Assembly: GCF_009832745.1 (NCBI RefSeq)
Contig: NZ_VRMJ01000041.1
Location: 439,001-503,000, forward strand
Direction of reading: 5' to 3'
Source: Polaribacter septentrionalilitoris
GTDB taxonomy: Bacteria > Bacteroidota > Bacteroidia > Flavobacteriales > Flavobacteriaceae
DNA length: 64,000 bases
Shown: piece after piece, positions 26,273-36,800 of the stretch
Numbering within the stretch: the first letter of the stretch is position 1
How the letters are laid out: every line of letters begins with the position of its first letter
Made by a program: the position numbers and the translations under genes
The notes under the pieces: generated by a model
Databases searched by the model: none
Told to the model about the DNA's origin: nothing
What the model saw: only the letters and a program-made list of their open reading frames with translations

Positions 26273-27187
26273 ATGAAAAACATTAAAAATTTATATATAG
26301 TCTTATTTTCTTTGATGGCCATTTCATATGGCTGTCAAGAAAACGATTATTCTTTCGGAGAAATAATTACACCTTCTAACATTCAAATCACAGCAGAACT
26401 TGTTGGTGTAGATGCAAATAATCCTAATGGAGATGGTAGTGGTGAAGTTGTTTTTAAAGTAACAGCAGATAACGCTGTTTCTTATAAATTTGAATTTGAA
26501 GGTGCAGAATATGTTACATTAACAGGAGAGCAGAAAATCATATTTAGTAAATTAGGATTAAATACATACACAGTTACTGCTGTGGCTTCAGGTACAGCCG
26601 GAGTTTCATCAAGCAAATCAATTCAAGTAGATGTTTTAGCAACATATTCACCACCAAACGATTTAATTGAAAAATTATATGGTTTTGATCCAGCAAATCC
26701 AACAGCGACAACTTCTAGAACTTGGAAAGTTAAAGCTTCTAAAGACAAACATTTTGGTTTAGGTCCTGTAGGAGGTGTTGTACCAGCAGAATGGTATGGA
26801 GCTGGTCCTGATGAAAAAAATGGAGTTGGAATGTATGATGACCGCTTTGTTTTTAGTTCAGACGGAACATTTACACACATTACTAATGGAGACGTTTTTG
26901 GTAGAGATCCTATGATTGTAAATGATTTAGGTCCTAATACATCAGGTTCAGTAAATGGTGCTGATATTGAAAATTATGCATATGCAGATTATACTGAGAA
27001 CTATTCTCTTACAGCTCCTGGTGGAGTTGAAACAATTAGTTTAACAGGGATAGGCTTTATAGGGTACTATACAGGAGGAGATCATAAGTATCAAATTTTT
27101 GATAGAGGAGTGCCAAATGAAATGATTTTAAAAACTACTGATGGAAATTCAGAATTTGATTGGTGGTTTGTTTTAACTATTGAATAA
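26273..27187 (+). CDS. Surface glycan-binding-type lipoprotein
   Basis: Start 26273 gives a lipoprotein signal (MKNIKNLYIVLFSLMAISYGC, Cys21); the ATG at 26243 lies inside the previous gene. 304 residues: a PKD-like beta domain (about 30-130) and a C-terminal beta-rich domain with TSRTWKVKASKDKHFGLGP and WYGAGPDEKNG. That domain style is common in lipoproteins next to SusCD in flavobacteria. It lacks hydrolase motifs. It is the last gene before a strong terminator, so it closes the susCD operon. Ligand inferred. Confidence 0.72.
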   Translation: MKNIKNLYIVLFSLMAISYGCQENDYSFGEIITPSNIQITAELVGVDANNPNGDGSGEVVFKVTADNAVSYKFEFEGAEYVTLTGEQKIIFSKLGLNTYTVTAVASGTAGVSSSKSIQVDVLATYSPPNDLIEKLYGFDPANPTATTSRTWKVKASKDKHFGLGPVGGVVPAEWYGAGPDEKNGVGMYDDRFVFSSDGTFTHITNGDVFGRDPMIVNDLGPNTSGSVNGADIENYAYADYTENYSLTAPGGVETISLTGIGFIGYYTGGDHKYQIFDRGVPNEMILKTTDGNSEFDWWFVLTIE

Positions 27188-27247
27188 ATAGTTAATGAAT
27201 AAATTTTTGGAAAATTTAAATCCAAAAATGTTTTAATTGTAATAAAG

Positions 27248-27284
27248 AGATGCTTACTAAACTGTTTAGTAAGCATCTTTTATT
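27248..27284 (+). terminator. Rho-independent terminator of the susCD operon
   Basis: AGATGCTTACTAAAC (27248-27262) pairs with GTTTAGTAAGCATCT (27264-27278), followed by a T-rich tail. It lies 61 nt after the last stop. Confidence 0.85.
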
Positions 27285-27540
27285 TTGTTTAACATTATTT
27301 TTATTTTCTTAGTCTATATTTAATTGATACAAACAATACGTTTATTCGAAAACTTATTACAATGTAGAATTTAATTTTGTACGCAGAAGGTAATTATGTT
27401 TAGTTAAATGTAATCCATAAAATCAATATAAGTAGATACTTATAAACTATTTAATTAAATATGATAAGGTTATTTTTAAGGTTTTTTCCGCACATACAAT
27501 TTTTAAATGTTATAAAATTTACTATTCATAAAGGTTTTTT

Positions 27541-27560
27541 AACTATACATTTCCTATACA
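27541..27560 (+). promoter_or_regulatory. Laminarin-locus 20-bp element, copy 4
   Basis: AACTATACATTTCCTATACA: half-sites AACTATACA and TCCTATACA with an exact 11-bp period. Confidence 0.5.
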
Positions 27561-27642
27561 GCAATAAAATTTGATGATTTAATATGTTAAAATTTAAAAC
27601 AAAAATCCCTGTAATTGTTAAGAAAATGATTGTTTTTTATGA

Positions 27643-27662
27643 TGTATGATTTTTGTAGAGGT
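27643..27662 (-). promoter_or_regulatory. Laminarin-locus 20-bp element, copy 5
   Basis: The minus strand reads ACCTCTACAAAAATCATACA. It differs from copy 3 before susC by only two bases. Confidence 0.55.
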
Positions 27663-27804
27663 GTTTTTTGTTTTATTAATAAAAAATAACCTGTAATTTT
27701 ATATAATTCAAATAATCACTATAGTTTGATTTTGATTTTCTTAAAACTCAAAGACGTGAAAAGTTTTAAAATCAGCTACATTAAAAATTTAACATAATAT
27801 AATT

Positions 27805-30800
27805 ATGAGAAACAATTTACTAAGATTAATACTTGTCTTGTTTACCTTAAGTTTCTATGCTCAGAATGCTAAAGTTTCTGTTGTAAAAGATAATAAAGGG
27901 GCTAGATTAGAAGTGAATGGAAAACCATTTATGGTTAATGGTATAAATTGGGATTACGTTCCAATAGGTTATAATGTTTTAGATGCTAAGTTTTGGGAAA
28001 AACCAGATGATATTATCAAAGCAGGTCTTGATGGAGAAATGCCACTATGGCAAAATATGGGGGTAAATGCCATTAGAACATATATAGGTGTGCCACCCAA
28101 GTGGATTAAATATATGTATGAGAATTTTGGTATCTATACAATGATTAACCATCAGTTTGGTGCTTACGGACTTACATTAGATGGTGTTTGGTATCCGAAA
28201 ACAAAATATGGTGATCCTAAGGTTCGTAAACATCTTATAGAAGAATCTGTTAAGATGGCAAATATGTATAAGGATACACCAGGTCTTTTACTGTTTATGT
28301 TGGGTAATGAAAACAATTATCACCTTACATGGGAAGGAGCTGAAACAGATGAAGGTATTGTGATAAACGATCAAGATGTGGCCAAAAGAGCAGAAGCTAG
28401 AGCCATGTATAAATTGTTCAATGATGCTGCAAAAGCGATGAAGGCGGTTGATAAAAATCATCCAATAGGAATATGTAATGGTGATTTATTGTATTTAGAT
28501 ATAGTTGCATCTGAATGTAAAGACTTAGATATCTATGGAACTAATATGTATCGTGGAGAATCTTTCTATGATGCCTTTGATAGGGTAGCAAAAGAGTTTG
28601 GTAAGCCAATTCTATTTACAGAATTTGGTTCTGATGCTTATAATGCTAGAGATAATAAAGAGGATCAGTTAATGCAAGCGCATTATATGGTTAGTAATTG
28701 GAAAGAAATATATGCAAATGCTTATGGTCTTGGTAAAGCTCAAAATTCTTTAGGTGGATTTACCTTTCAATCTAGTGATGGATGGTTTAAAGCAGGGTTT
28801 GATGAGAGAAAGAATGCAACAATTCATGACACAGAAGCTTCTTGGCCAAGTAATGGTTATAGTAGAGACCAAGCCAAAGAAGGAGATAAAAACATGAATG
28901 AGGAGTGGTTTGGTATCGCGGCTAAAGGTCCTACAGACATAAGAGGTTTGTATACGTTATATCCAAGAGCATCTTATTACGCACTTAAAGAAGCGCATCA
29001 GTTTAATCCTTTTACAAGTAATGTTACTGAATTTGAAAATCATTTCAAAAAAATCAACTTAATGGCTGCTGTTTTAAAGGCTAGAGGAGATAAGGCTGCA
29101 GTAGGAGGAACAGAAAAATTGTCTTTATCAAATTTAAGAGCAGAGTTTACTACATTCAATACAGGAGGTTCTTTACTAACAACCCCTGAAGTTTCAGATG
29201 GTACAGGTCAAACAATTCCAGATAGACAAGGTTTTGATCACATGCAATCTTATTTTATAGGAGTTCAAGGAAGACCTTCAAATAATATGAAGGCAGAAGT
29301 GAATTTTAACATCCTAGGAAATGTAGCTAGTAATCCAATTGACGATATTTTCTATGAAAATGTTGGTCGCCCAATTCAAGTAGATTCTCCAAACGGAATT
29401 GTAACACTTACAGATAATAATCGATTAAGAGTGTATAATGCTTCTTTTGAATGGAATGCAAAAGACTTTGATATGAGAGGTTTTTATAGAACTGGACATT
29501 ATCACTGGGGATATGAAGGTGATTTCTTTGGATTGTACCCAGAAGCAAATTACGGACCTAACTTAGATATTTATAATGGTGAAATCTTAGGAATGGAAGT
29601 TGATGGTAAAGGAGCTTTAGCTGGTTTAAAAGCGGCATTCGGACCACAACTTTGGTGGGGAGCAAATCCAGCAGTATTATTAAAATATAATAGAAAAGTA
29701 GCAGGATTAGATTTTTCAGCAATTTATCATAAAGATATTGTAAATGGTAATGGTATTGATGAAAATGGGAACCGTATTTTAGATCCAGCTCAAGCTAGAT
29801 CGGGTGTAATTCCTGCATTACCAACAGAAAGAGCAACAATTGCTTTTGAAAAAAAAGGAACGCATTTTGGATGGACATTAGGAGCAATATGGGCAGGTAG
29901 ACCTTTAAATGGTAGAGTGTATCAAGATATTAATGCTAATGGTCAAGTTGTTAATGATAGAGTTCAAGCTAAAGATAATTGGGGAGGAAAAGCTAAAATT
30001 ACTTACTCTAATGGTGGTTTTAACTGGTATGCTCAAGGTTCTGTAAAAGGTTTAGTAGCAAATGGTGGTGTAGATCCAACATTAACTTTCACGGGTTGGA
30101 GATTAAAAGATTCTGGTAGCGGAAATATGAGTAATTTCTTAACAGGTATAGCTTATAATTTTGGAGGTAAATTTCAAATAGCCCCTAACTTTTTATATCA
30201 ACAGCCGCTAGTAGATCCTATGCCAAATGGTGTAGGGGCTCCAGGGCGTCTAAGAAACTGGGTAGATGACCCATTTTCTGTAAGAGGAGGTAATAGAGAA
30301 ACTACGGCAGGTGAAATCTTATTTACTTTCGATCCAACACCTGCAACTTATATGTATCAGTGGGATAATGATAAAGCTGAAGACGCAAAATTTGCCTTCA
30401 ATTTAGGTTTTGTATTTCGTCATTTACCAACTACACAAGATGCTGCAATTGGTTTCTTAGCAGATCGTTCGTTTTTTGCATTTTCTAAATCAGCACCAGC
30501 ACAAGATTTGTGGGAAGTCCATTCAAGAATGGTATCTAAAGTACATACAGATTTAGGTTTGGTAGCAAATCTTTACTATGGTACTGCTCAAGCTAATGGT
30601 GATAGTGAAAGAACTATCTACAGAGGAGGAGCAGATTTAAGAATGATATTTAATAAAATGAAAGTAACTGCAATGGCTAAGTTTAACGATTGGGGGCCTT
30701 TCGATTATCATAGAGATTTTAACCTAACATTTCCAACACAATTAATGTTAGATATTTCAACATCTTTAGGTAAACCAGATTGGTTTATTTTACCAGACAC

Positions 30801-30972
30801 AAAAGTAGGATTAAGAGGTACTTGGCGTTCTTTAAATGAGTTTTCACCAAGATATTCGCCAAATGCAACTTCGAGTGCTTTTGCAACGCAACCAACACTA
30901 AGTCCTGTAGGTTTTCCTAACGGATCAGAATGGGAGATTAGAACATATATTCATATCAATATTGGAAAATAA
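27805..30972 (+). CDS. Clan GH-A glycoside hydrolase with C-terminal outer-membrane-type beta-barrel region
   Basis: 1055 residues with a signal peptide cut near YAQ/NAK. Residues about 20-410 form a TIM-barrel glycosidase of the GH2/GH5-like clan. The acid/base candidate is in MLGNENNY (Glu169) and the nucleophile candidate in FTEFGSDAY (Glu273). Residues about 430-1055 look like amphipathic beta-strands with GGKAKITYSNGGFNWYAQGSV-type repeats, GNREITAGEIL-like turns and a C-terminal EIRTYIHINIGK, as in outer-membrane barrels. First gene of the laminarinase operon, so a beta-glucan role is likely. I cannot name the GH family; the barrel reading is inference. Confidence 0.75.
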   Translation: MRNNLLRLILVLFTLSFYAQNAKVSVVKDNKGARLEVNGKPFMVNGINWDYVPIGYNVLDAKFWEKPDDIIKAGLDGEMPLWQNMGVNAIRTYIGVPPKWIKYMYENFGIYTMINHQFGAYGLTLDGVWYPKTKYGDPKVRKHLIEESVKMANMYKDTPGLLLFMLGNENNYHLTWEGAETDEGIVINDQDVAKRAEARAMYKLFNDAAKAMKAVDKNHPIGICNGDLLYLDIVASECKDLDIYGTNMYRGESFYDAFDRVAKEFGKPILFTEFGSDAYNARDNKEDQLMQAHYMVSNWKEIYANAYGLGKAQNSLGGFTFQSSDGWFKAGFDERKNATIHDTEASWPSNGYSRDQAKEGDKNMNEEWFGIAAKGPTDIRGLYTLYPRASYYALKEAHQFNPFTSNVTEFENHFKKINLMAAVLKARGDKAAVGGTEKLSLSNLRAEFTTFNTGGSLLTTPEVSDGTGQTIPDRQGFDHMQSYFIGVQGRPSNNMKAEVNFNILGNVASNPIDDIFYENVGRPIQVDSPNGIVTLTDNNRLRVYNASFEWNAKDFDMRGFYRTGHYHWGYEGDFFGLYPEANYGPNLDIYNGEILGMEVDGKGALAGLKAAFGPQLWWGANPAVLLKYNRKVAGLDFSAIYHKDIVNGNGIDENGNRILDPAQARSGVIPALPTERATIAFEKKGTHFGWTLGAIWAGRPLNGRVYQDINANGQVVNDRVQAKDNWGGKAKITYSNGGFNWYAQGSVKGLVANGGVDPTLTFTGWRLKDSGSGNMSNFLTGIAYNFGGKFQIAPNFLYQQPLVDPMPNGVGAPGRLRNWVDDPFSVRGGNRETTAGEILFTFDPTPATYMYQWDNDKAEDAKFAFNLGFVFRHLPTTQDAAIGFLADRSFFAFSKSAPAQDLWEVHSRMVSKVHTDLGLVANLYYGTAQANGDSERTIYRGGADLRMIFNKMKVTAMAKFNDWGPFDYHRDFNLTFPTQLMLDISTSLGKPDWFILPDTKVGLRGTWRSLNEFSPRYSPNATSSAFATQPTLSPVGFPNGSEWEIRTYIHINIGK

Positions 30973-30983
30973 ATAGAAAGAAG

Positions 30984-32870
30984 ATGAAAACAAAAAAATA
31001 TATATATACAAAAATCACATTCTTTTTAGGATTGATTTTACTCACAGCTTCAAGTTGTGATAGAGAAATTTCTGATGAAGCAGTCTTAGCAACTTTTTCT
31101 TCAACAGCAGATGTATTTATAGATTCACCTGTAGGTTTAGGTAGCAACTTTTACTTTCCTTATGGTGGTTCAAAACCAACTGCTTGGTCTGTAGATGAAA
31201 AGGAAGCTTATGAAGGTACAGCATCAATGCGTTTTGATGTACCAAATGGAGATGATCCAAATGGTAATTTTGCAGGGGCAATCTTTAGAATTGATGGTGC
31301 AGGAAGAGATTTAAGTAACTATGATGCACTAACATTTTGGGTCAAAGCATCTCAAGGAGTAACTATTGGTGAATTTGGTTTTGGAGAAGATTTTTTAGAA
31401 AACAAATATGTAGCTACAATTCAAAATACCTCTGTAGGTACCTCATGGCAAAAAGTTATCATTCCTATTCCTGATGCTTCTAGACTAACTCAAGAAAGAG
31501 GATTGTTTAGGTATTCAGCTGGGACACAGGGAACAAATGGTTCTGGTTATACTTTTTGGGTAGATGAATTAAAATTCGAAAAATTAGGAACAATAGCGCA
31601 ACCAAGACCACAAATAATAGATGGTACTGAAAAATCAGAACAAACTTTTATTGGAGGGGTAATAACTCTTGATGGATTAAATCAAATATTTAACTTAGGT
31701 GATGGTACTGAACAAAAAGTTACTGTAGCTCCAAATTATTTTAATTTCACTTCTTCAAGTCCTTCTGTTGCAACAGTTGATGAGAAAGGTAAGATAACAG
31801 TTACAGGAGCAGGAACTACAGACATTACTGCACAATTAAATGGATTAGATGCTCAAGGTAAATATACTTTAGAATCTTTAGGAGACTTTACACCAGCACC
31901 AACTCCAACTCAAAATGCTGCCAATGTGATATCTGTATTTAGTGATGCTTACACAAATATAGCAGTAGATCATTATAACGGTTATTGGGGAGGATCAACC
32001 ACACAAGGTCAAAATGATATTAACATCAATGGAAATGAAATTATCAACTATAAAGCTTTAAATTATGTAGGGGTAGAATTTCATATAAATGTACCAACAG
32101 TAAATGCATCTTCTATGACCAATTTTCATATAGATATTCAGGTTCAAGAAGATATAGGTCCAGGAGATTTTATTAGAATAGGATTACAAGATATTGGTGC
32201 AGATGATACTTTTGGTGGAGGAGATGATTCTAATGGAAGTATTAGTATTGGTGGATCAAATTTAACAAAGGGCAGTTGGGTAAGTTTCGATTTTAAATTA
32301 TCAGACTTTAATGGATTGGCTAACAAAGCTAACCTAGGTCAAATTGTTTTAGTTACAGATGCTACAATACAAGATGTATTAGTAGATAACATGTATTTCT
32401 ATGAAATTCCAACAGCACCATCTGTGGCAGCACCAACACCAACACTCCCTGCTTCAGATGTGATTTCTATTTTTAGTGATGCTTATACAAATGTTGCTGG
32501 TACAAATCTAAATCCAGGTTGGGGACAAGCAACAGTAGTAACTCAAGAAACGATTGCTGGAAATAACACACTTAAATATACAGGTTTAAATTATCAAGGT
32601 ATAGAAATTGGTTCAGCTCAAGATGTTACTGGGATGACACACCTTCACATAGACTATTTTACCACAAATTCTACATCGTTAAATGCTTTTTTAATAAGTA
32701 CAGGTCCTGTAGAAAAAGCAAAAGCTTTAGCAGTACCAACAAATTCAGGTTGGGTAAGCTTAGAAATTCCATTAGCAGATTTCTCTCCAGTAAATCTAGC
32801 AGATATAATTCAAATGAAATTTGATGGAAATGGAACTATATTTTTAGATAATATATATTTCCATAAATAG
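30984..32870 (+). CDS. Multi-module carbohydrate-binding lipoprotein
   Basis: 628 residues, lipobox Cys25. An N-terminal jelly-roll-like domain (about 45-200) is followed by a Big_2-like Ig domain (about 235-300, SSPSVATVDEKGKITVTGAG). Two FSDAYT modules follow, starting near 312 (NVISVFSDAYTN) and 491 (DVISIFSDAYTN), separated by proline/threonine linkers. No catalytic motif. It lies 11 nt after the GH-A/barrel gene and 31 nt before the GH16 gene. It probably holds laminarin at the cell surface for these enzymes. Confidence 0.75.
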   Translation: MKTKKYIYTKITFFLGLILLTASSCDREISDEAVLATFSSTADVFIDSPVGLGSNFYFPYGGSKPTAWSVDEKEAYEGTASMRFDVPNGDDPNGNFAGAIFRIDGAGRDLSNYDALTFWVKASQGVTIGEFGFGEDFLENKYVATIQNTSVGTSWQKVIIPIPDASRLTQERGLFRYSAGTQGTNGSGYTFWVDELKFEKLGTIAQPRPQIIDGTEKSEQTFIGGVITLDGLNQIFNLGDGTEQKVTVAPNYFNFTSSSPSVATVDEKGKITVTGAGTTDITAQLNGLDAQGKYTLESLGDFTPAPTPTQNAANVISVFSDAYTNIAVDHYNGYWGGSTTQGQNDININGNEIINYKALNYVGVEFHINVPTVNASSMTNFHIDIQVQEDIGPGDFIRIGLQDIGADDTFGGGDDSNGSISIGGSNLTKGSWVSFDFKLSDFNGLANKANLGQIVLVTDATIQDVLVDNMYFYEIPTAPSVAAPTPTLPASDVISIFSDAYTNVAGTNLNPGWGQATVVTQETIAGNNTLKYTGLNYQGIEIGSAQDVTGMTHLHIDYFTTNSTSLNAFLISTGPVEKAKALAVPTNSGWVSLEIPLADFSPVNLADIIQMKFDGNGTIFLDNIYFHK

Positions 32871-32901
32871 AAGATAGATCTTAAAACTTAAAACAAAAAA
32901 A

Positions 32902-33747
32902 ATGAATTTTATTAATAAAAATAAATCAAAACTTCGTTTGTCAATATTCGCATTTGCAATAATACTTTTTTCAAACTGCGAAAACGGCGAAACTCAAACT
33001 GTTACCACAAAATCTGAATTAGTTTGGGCAGACGAATTTGAAACTGATGGAGCACCAGATAGCAATAAATGGACTTTTGATATTGGAGATGGTACTGCTC
33101 AAGGCATCCCTGGATGGGGTAATAATGAATTACAATATTATTCAGATCGTCCAGAAAACATAGTTGTTAAAAACGGTATGTTGCATATTACTGCTAACAG
33201 AGAAACTTTTATGGGATCTAATTATACTTCAGCTAAAATTTTAACCAAAGGTTTGTATGGAACTAAATATGGAAGATTTGAAGCTCGTATTAAATTGCCT
33301 TGGGGTAAAGGTTTATGGCCAGCATTTTGGATGTTAGGAGATGACTCTAATGGTACAGTTACTTGGCCAAATATTGGTGAAATAGACATTATGGAATACA
33401 GAGGTCAACAACCAACAATTACGCATGGTAGTGTTCACGGTCCTGGATATTCAGGAGCAACACCAATAACAAAAAGTTACGAATTAACAAATGATAGATT
33501 TGATACTGATTTCCATATTTTCGGAATAGAATGGGGAGAAAACTACATTAATTATTATGTAGATGATGTACTTTATAATCAAATTACACCAGCAGATTTG
33601 CCAGAAGGTGCAAATTGGGTATTTAACAGCAACCAATTTTATATAATCTTAAATATGGCTGTTGGTGGTAACTTCTTAGAAAACCCAGGTTCAAATACTG
33701 TTTTTCCACAAACAATGATTGTAGATTACGTAAGAGTATACAAATAG
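32902..33747 (+). CDS. GH16 endo-beta-1,3-glucanase (laminarinase) lipoprotein
   Basis: 281 residues, lipobox Cys26, single GH16 jelly-roll with no extra modules. The catalytic strand is GEIDIMEYRG: nucleophile Glu160, Asp162 and acid/base Glu165, in the bulged ExDxxE form typical of laminarinases. Flanking signatures are ELVWADEFETDG, WGNNELQYY and LPWGKGLWPAFWM. It should cut laminarin internally at the surface to make oligosaccharides for SusCD. Endo-1,3(4) activity cannot be excluded. Confidence 0.95.
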   Translation: MNFINKNKSKLRLSIFAFAIILFSNCENGETQTVTTKSELVWADEFETDGAPDSNKWTFDIGDGTAQGIPGWGNNELQYYSDRPENIVVKNGMLHITANRETFMGSNYTSAKILTKGLYGTKYGRFEARIKLPWGKGLWPAFWMLGDDSNGTVTWPNIGEIDIMEYRGQQPTITHGSVHGPGYSGATPITKSYELTNDRFDTDFHIFGIEWGENYINYYVDDVLYNQITPADLPEGANWVFNSNQFYIILNMAVGGNFLENPGSNTVFPQTMIVDYVRVYK

Positions 33748-33827
33748 AACAAAAATTAAATATTACAAATTAAAAATAAAAACATTGTTTTTCATGTCTT
33801 TTGATGTGTTTTAAGTATGATTTTATA

Positions 33828-36800
33828 ATGACCAAGAATACTATTTATTTAGGTAAAAATATAGCAGAAAACGCTGCTTTAAAGGTAAAAGGAGAATTAG
33901 TAAACTTTGATAACGAAGTTTATTACAAAATCTCGAATAGTAATAAAATGAGACCCTTTTTTATGAGTCTTGTTAGTAACGCCAATCACTGGATGTTTAT
34001 TTCTAGTAATGGAGGTTTAACTGCAGGTAGAAAAGATGCAGAAAATTCATTATTTCCTTATTATACAGATGATAAAATAACAGAATCTGCAGATGTAACA
34101 GGTAGTAAAACAATACTACAAGTTCATAAGGATGATAAAACTTTTCTTTGGGAACCTTTTTCTGACAAATACGAAGGCGTTTATCAAATAAAAAGAAACC
34201 TTTACAAAAACAGTTATGGTAACAAAGTTGTTTTCGAAGAAGTTAATGAAGATTTAGGATTAACTTATAGATATCATTGGAATACTTCAAATGAATATGG
34301 TTTTATTAGAAAATCAAACTTAATTAACAATACAAATGATAAGGTTGATGTAACTATTTTAGATGGGGTCCAAAATATTTTGCCTTATGGAGTTACTTCA
34401 GCAATTCAGGGTATACGTAGTAATTTAGTTGATGCTTATAAAAAATGTGAGTTAGAAACAGATTCAGGAATTGGTATTTATGCCTTAAGTGCAATTATTG
34501 TAGATAAAGCAGAACCAAGCGAAGCTCTAAAATCAAATTTAGTTTGGTCTTTAGGTGTTAAAAACCCAAAATACTTAATTTCTTCAAGACAATTAGACGC
34601 TTTTAGACATGGTGAAGAAATTCATCAAGAAGTAGATGTAAAAGCAGAAAAAGGAGCTTATTTTACCATTCAAGATTTGTCTTTACAAGCAAATTCAGAA
34701 GAATCTTGGAGTTTAATTGCCAACGTTAATCAAGATTTAGGTGATTATCATCGTTTGGCAAAACTAATTAAAAATGAATCTAATTTATCAACCTTACTTC
34801 AAAAAAGTATAGACGAAGGTACAGAGCATTTAGTAGAATTAGTAGCTGCTTCTGATGGTTTAGAATTAGGTGAAGTTCAATTAAGAAATACACGTCATTT
34901 TGCAAATACACTTTTTAACATTATGAGAGGTGGTATTTTTGATGATGGATATAAAATTGAAAAACAAGATTTTAAAAAATACTTAAAAAGTGCAAATCAG
35001 CAAGTATTTAAAAATCAACAAGAAATTATCCATAAATTTCCAGAAGAATTTACGGTAGATTATTTAAAAAACACAGCAAAGACTAATGAAGATAAAGATT
35101 TTAAAAGACTGTGTTTTGAGTATTTGCCTTTAAAATTTAGTCGTAGACATGGAGATCCAAGTAGACCATGGAACCGTTTTTCAATAAACACACAAAGTGA
35201 GATTGATGGTTCTAAAATATTAGATTACGAAGGAAACTGGAGAGATATTTTTCAGAATTGGGAAGCATTAGCACATTCATATCCAGAGTTTATAGAAGGT
35301 ATGATTCATAAGTTTTTAAACGCTTCTACTTTTGATGGTTACAATCCTTACAGAGTTACCAAAGGTGGTTTTGATTGGGAAACCATAGAACCAGATGACC
35401 CTTGGTCTTACATTGGTTATTGGGGAGATCATCAAACAATTTACTTATTAAAATTCTTAGAGTTTATAGAAAATTATTATCCAGGTAGACTATCAGAAAA
35501 CTTTACAGAACCTGTTTTTGTGTATGCAAATGTGCCTTATAAAATTAAAAGTTATCAAGAAACATTACAAAACCCAAAAGATACAATAGATTTTGACCAA
35601 AAAGCGCATCATAAAATAGATAAATTAAGAGCACAGATTGGTGCAGATGGTGCTTTGTTAAGAGATGCAAATGATTCCATTTATAGAGTAAACATGATGG
35701 AGAAATTATTAGCAACACTATTAGCAAAAGTTTCTAACTTTATTCCAGAAGGTGGTATTTGGATGAATACACAAAGACCAGAATGGAATGATGCCAACAA
35801 CGCTTTGGTTGGTAATGGAGTTTCTATGGTCACGCTTTATTATTTACATCGTTTTATTACATTTTTTGAAAAAGTGGTATCAAATTCTGATAGTAAAGAA
35901 TACACTATTTCTAATGAATTGGTAACTTTTTTCAACAAAGTTGTGACATCATTAAAAGATAATGAAAGCATTTTATCTAAAAACATTTCTAATGCAGATC
36001 GTAAAAAAGTTTTAGATGGTGTTGGTGAAGCAGGAAGTGAATACAGATTAAAAATTTACGCAGAAGGCTTTCAAAATAAAAAATCGCCTATTTCTAAAAA
36101 AGAATTGGTAGACTTTTTTAACATCACCAAAAAATATACATCACAAACCATTGATGCCAATAAGCGCAAAGACAATTTATATCATTCTTATAATTTAATG
36201 ACAGTAGAAAATGATAAAGAAGTATCAATTTCTTACTTATCTGAAATGTTAGAAGGGCAAGTTGCAGTCTTAAGTTCTGTTAGCTTATCTCCAAGAGAAG
36301 CTTTAGCTGTTTTAGATGGATTAAAAGCAAGTGCCTTGTTTAGATCAGACCAATACAGCTATATTTTATATCCTAATAAAGATTTAGGAAGATTTATTGA
36401 TAAAAACAATATACCAGAAACAGCTGTAAAAAAATCGAAATTATTGCAACAATTACTAGTAGAAGGCAACAATCAAATTGTAGAAAAAGATGTTGCTGGA
36501 AACTATCATTTTAATGGAAACTTTAACAATGCTAATGCTTTAAAAATAGGATTGGAAAGTTTACCAGAAAAATACCATTCTTTAGCAAATAAAGAAGAGC
36601 AGTTGTTGTTGGCAGTTTATGAAGAAATGTTCGATCATAAATCGTTTACAGGAAGATCAGGAACATTCTTTGGTTACGAAGGTTTAGGTTCTATTTATTG
36701 GCACATGGTTTCTAAACTGTTATTGGCAGTTCAAGAAAACTGCTGGTTGGCAGTAAATAGTAACGAAAGTGAAGAAGTTATTGGTAGATTATTAGAACAC

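Larger units (their letters stand above)
27285..27804. other. 520-bp non-coding regulatory region before the laminarinase operon
   Basis: No credible ORF or RNA gene. It holds two 20-bp elements in inverted orientation (27541 and 27643) with a 102-bp offset, almost the same as the 103 bp before susC. The rest is AT-rich, with a long region of about 140 nt between the proximal element and the start codon. Confidence 0.55.
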
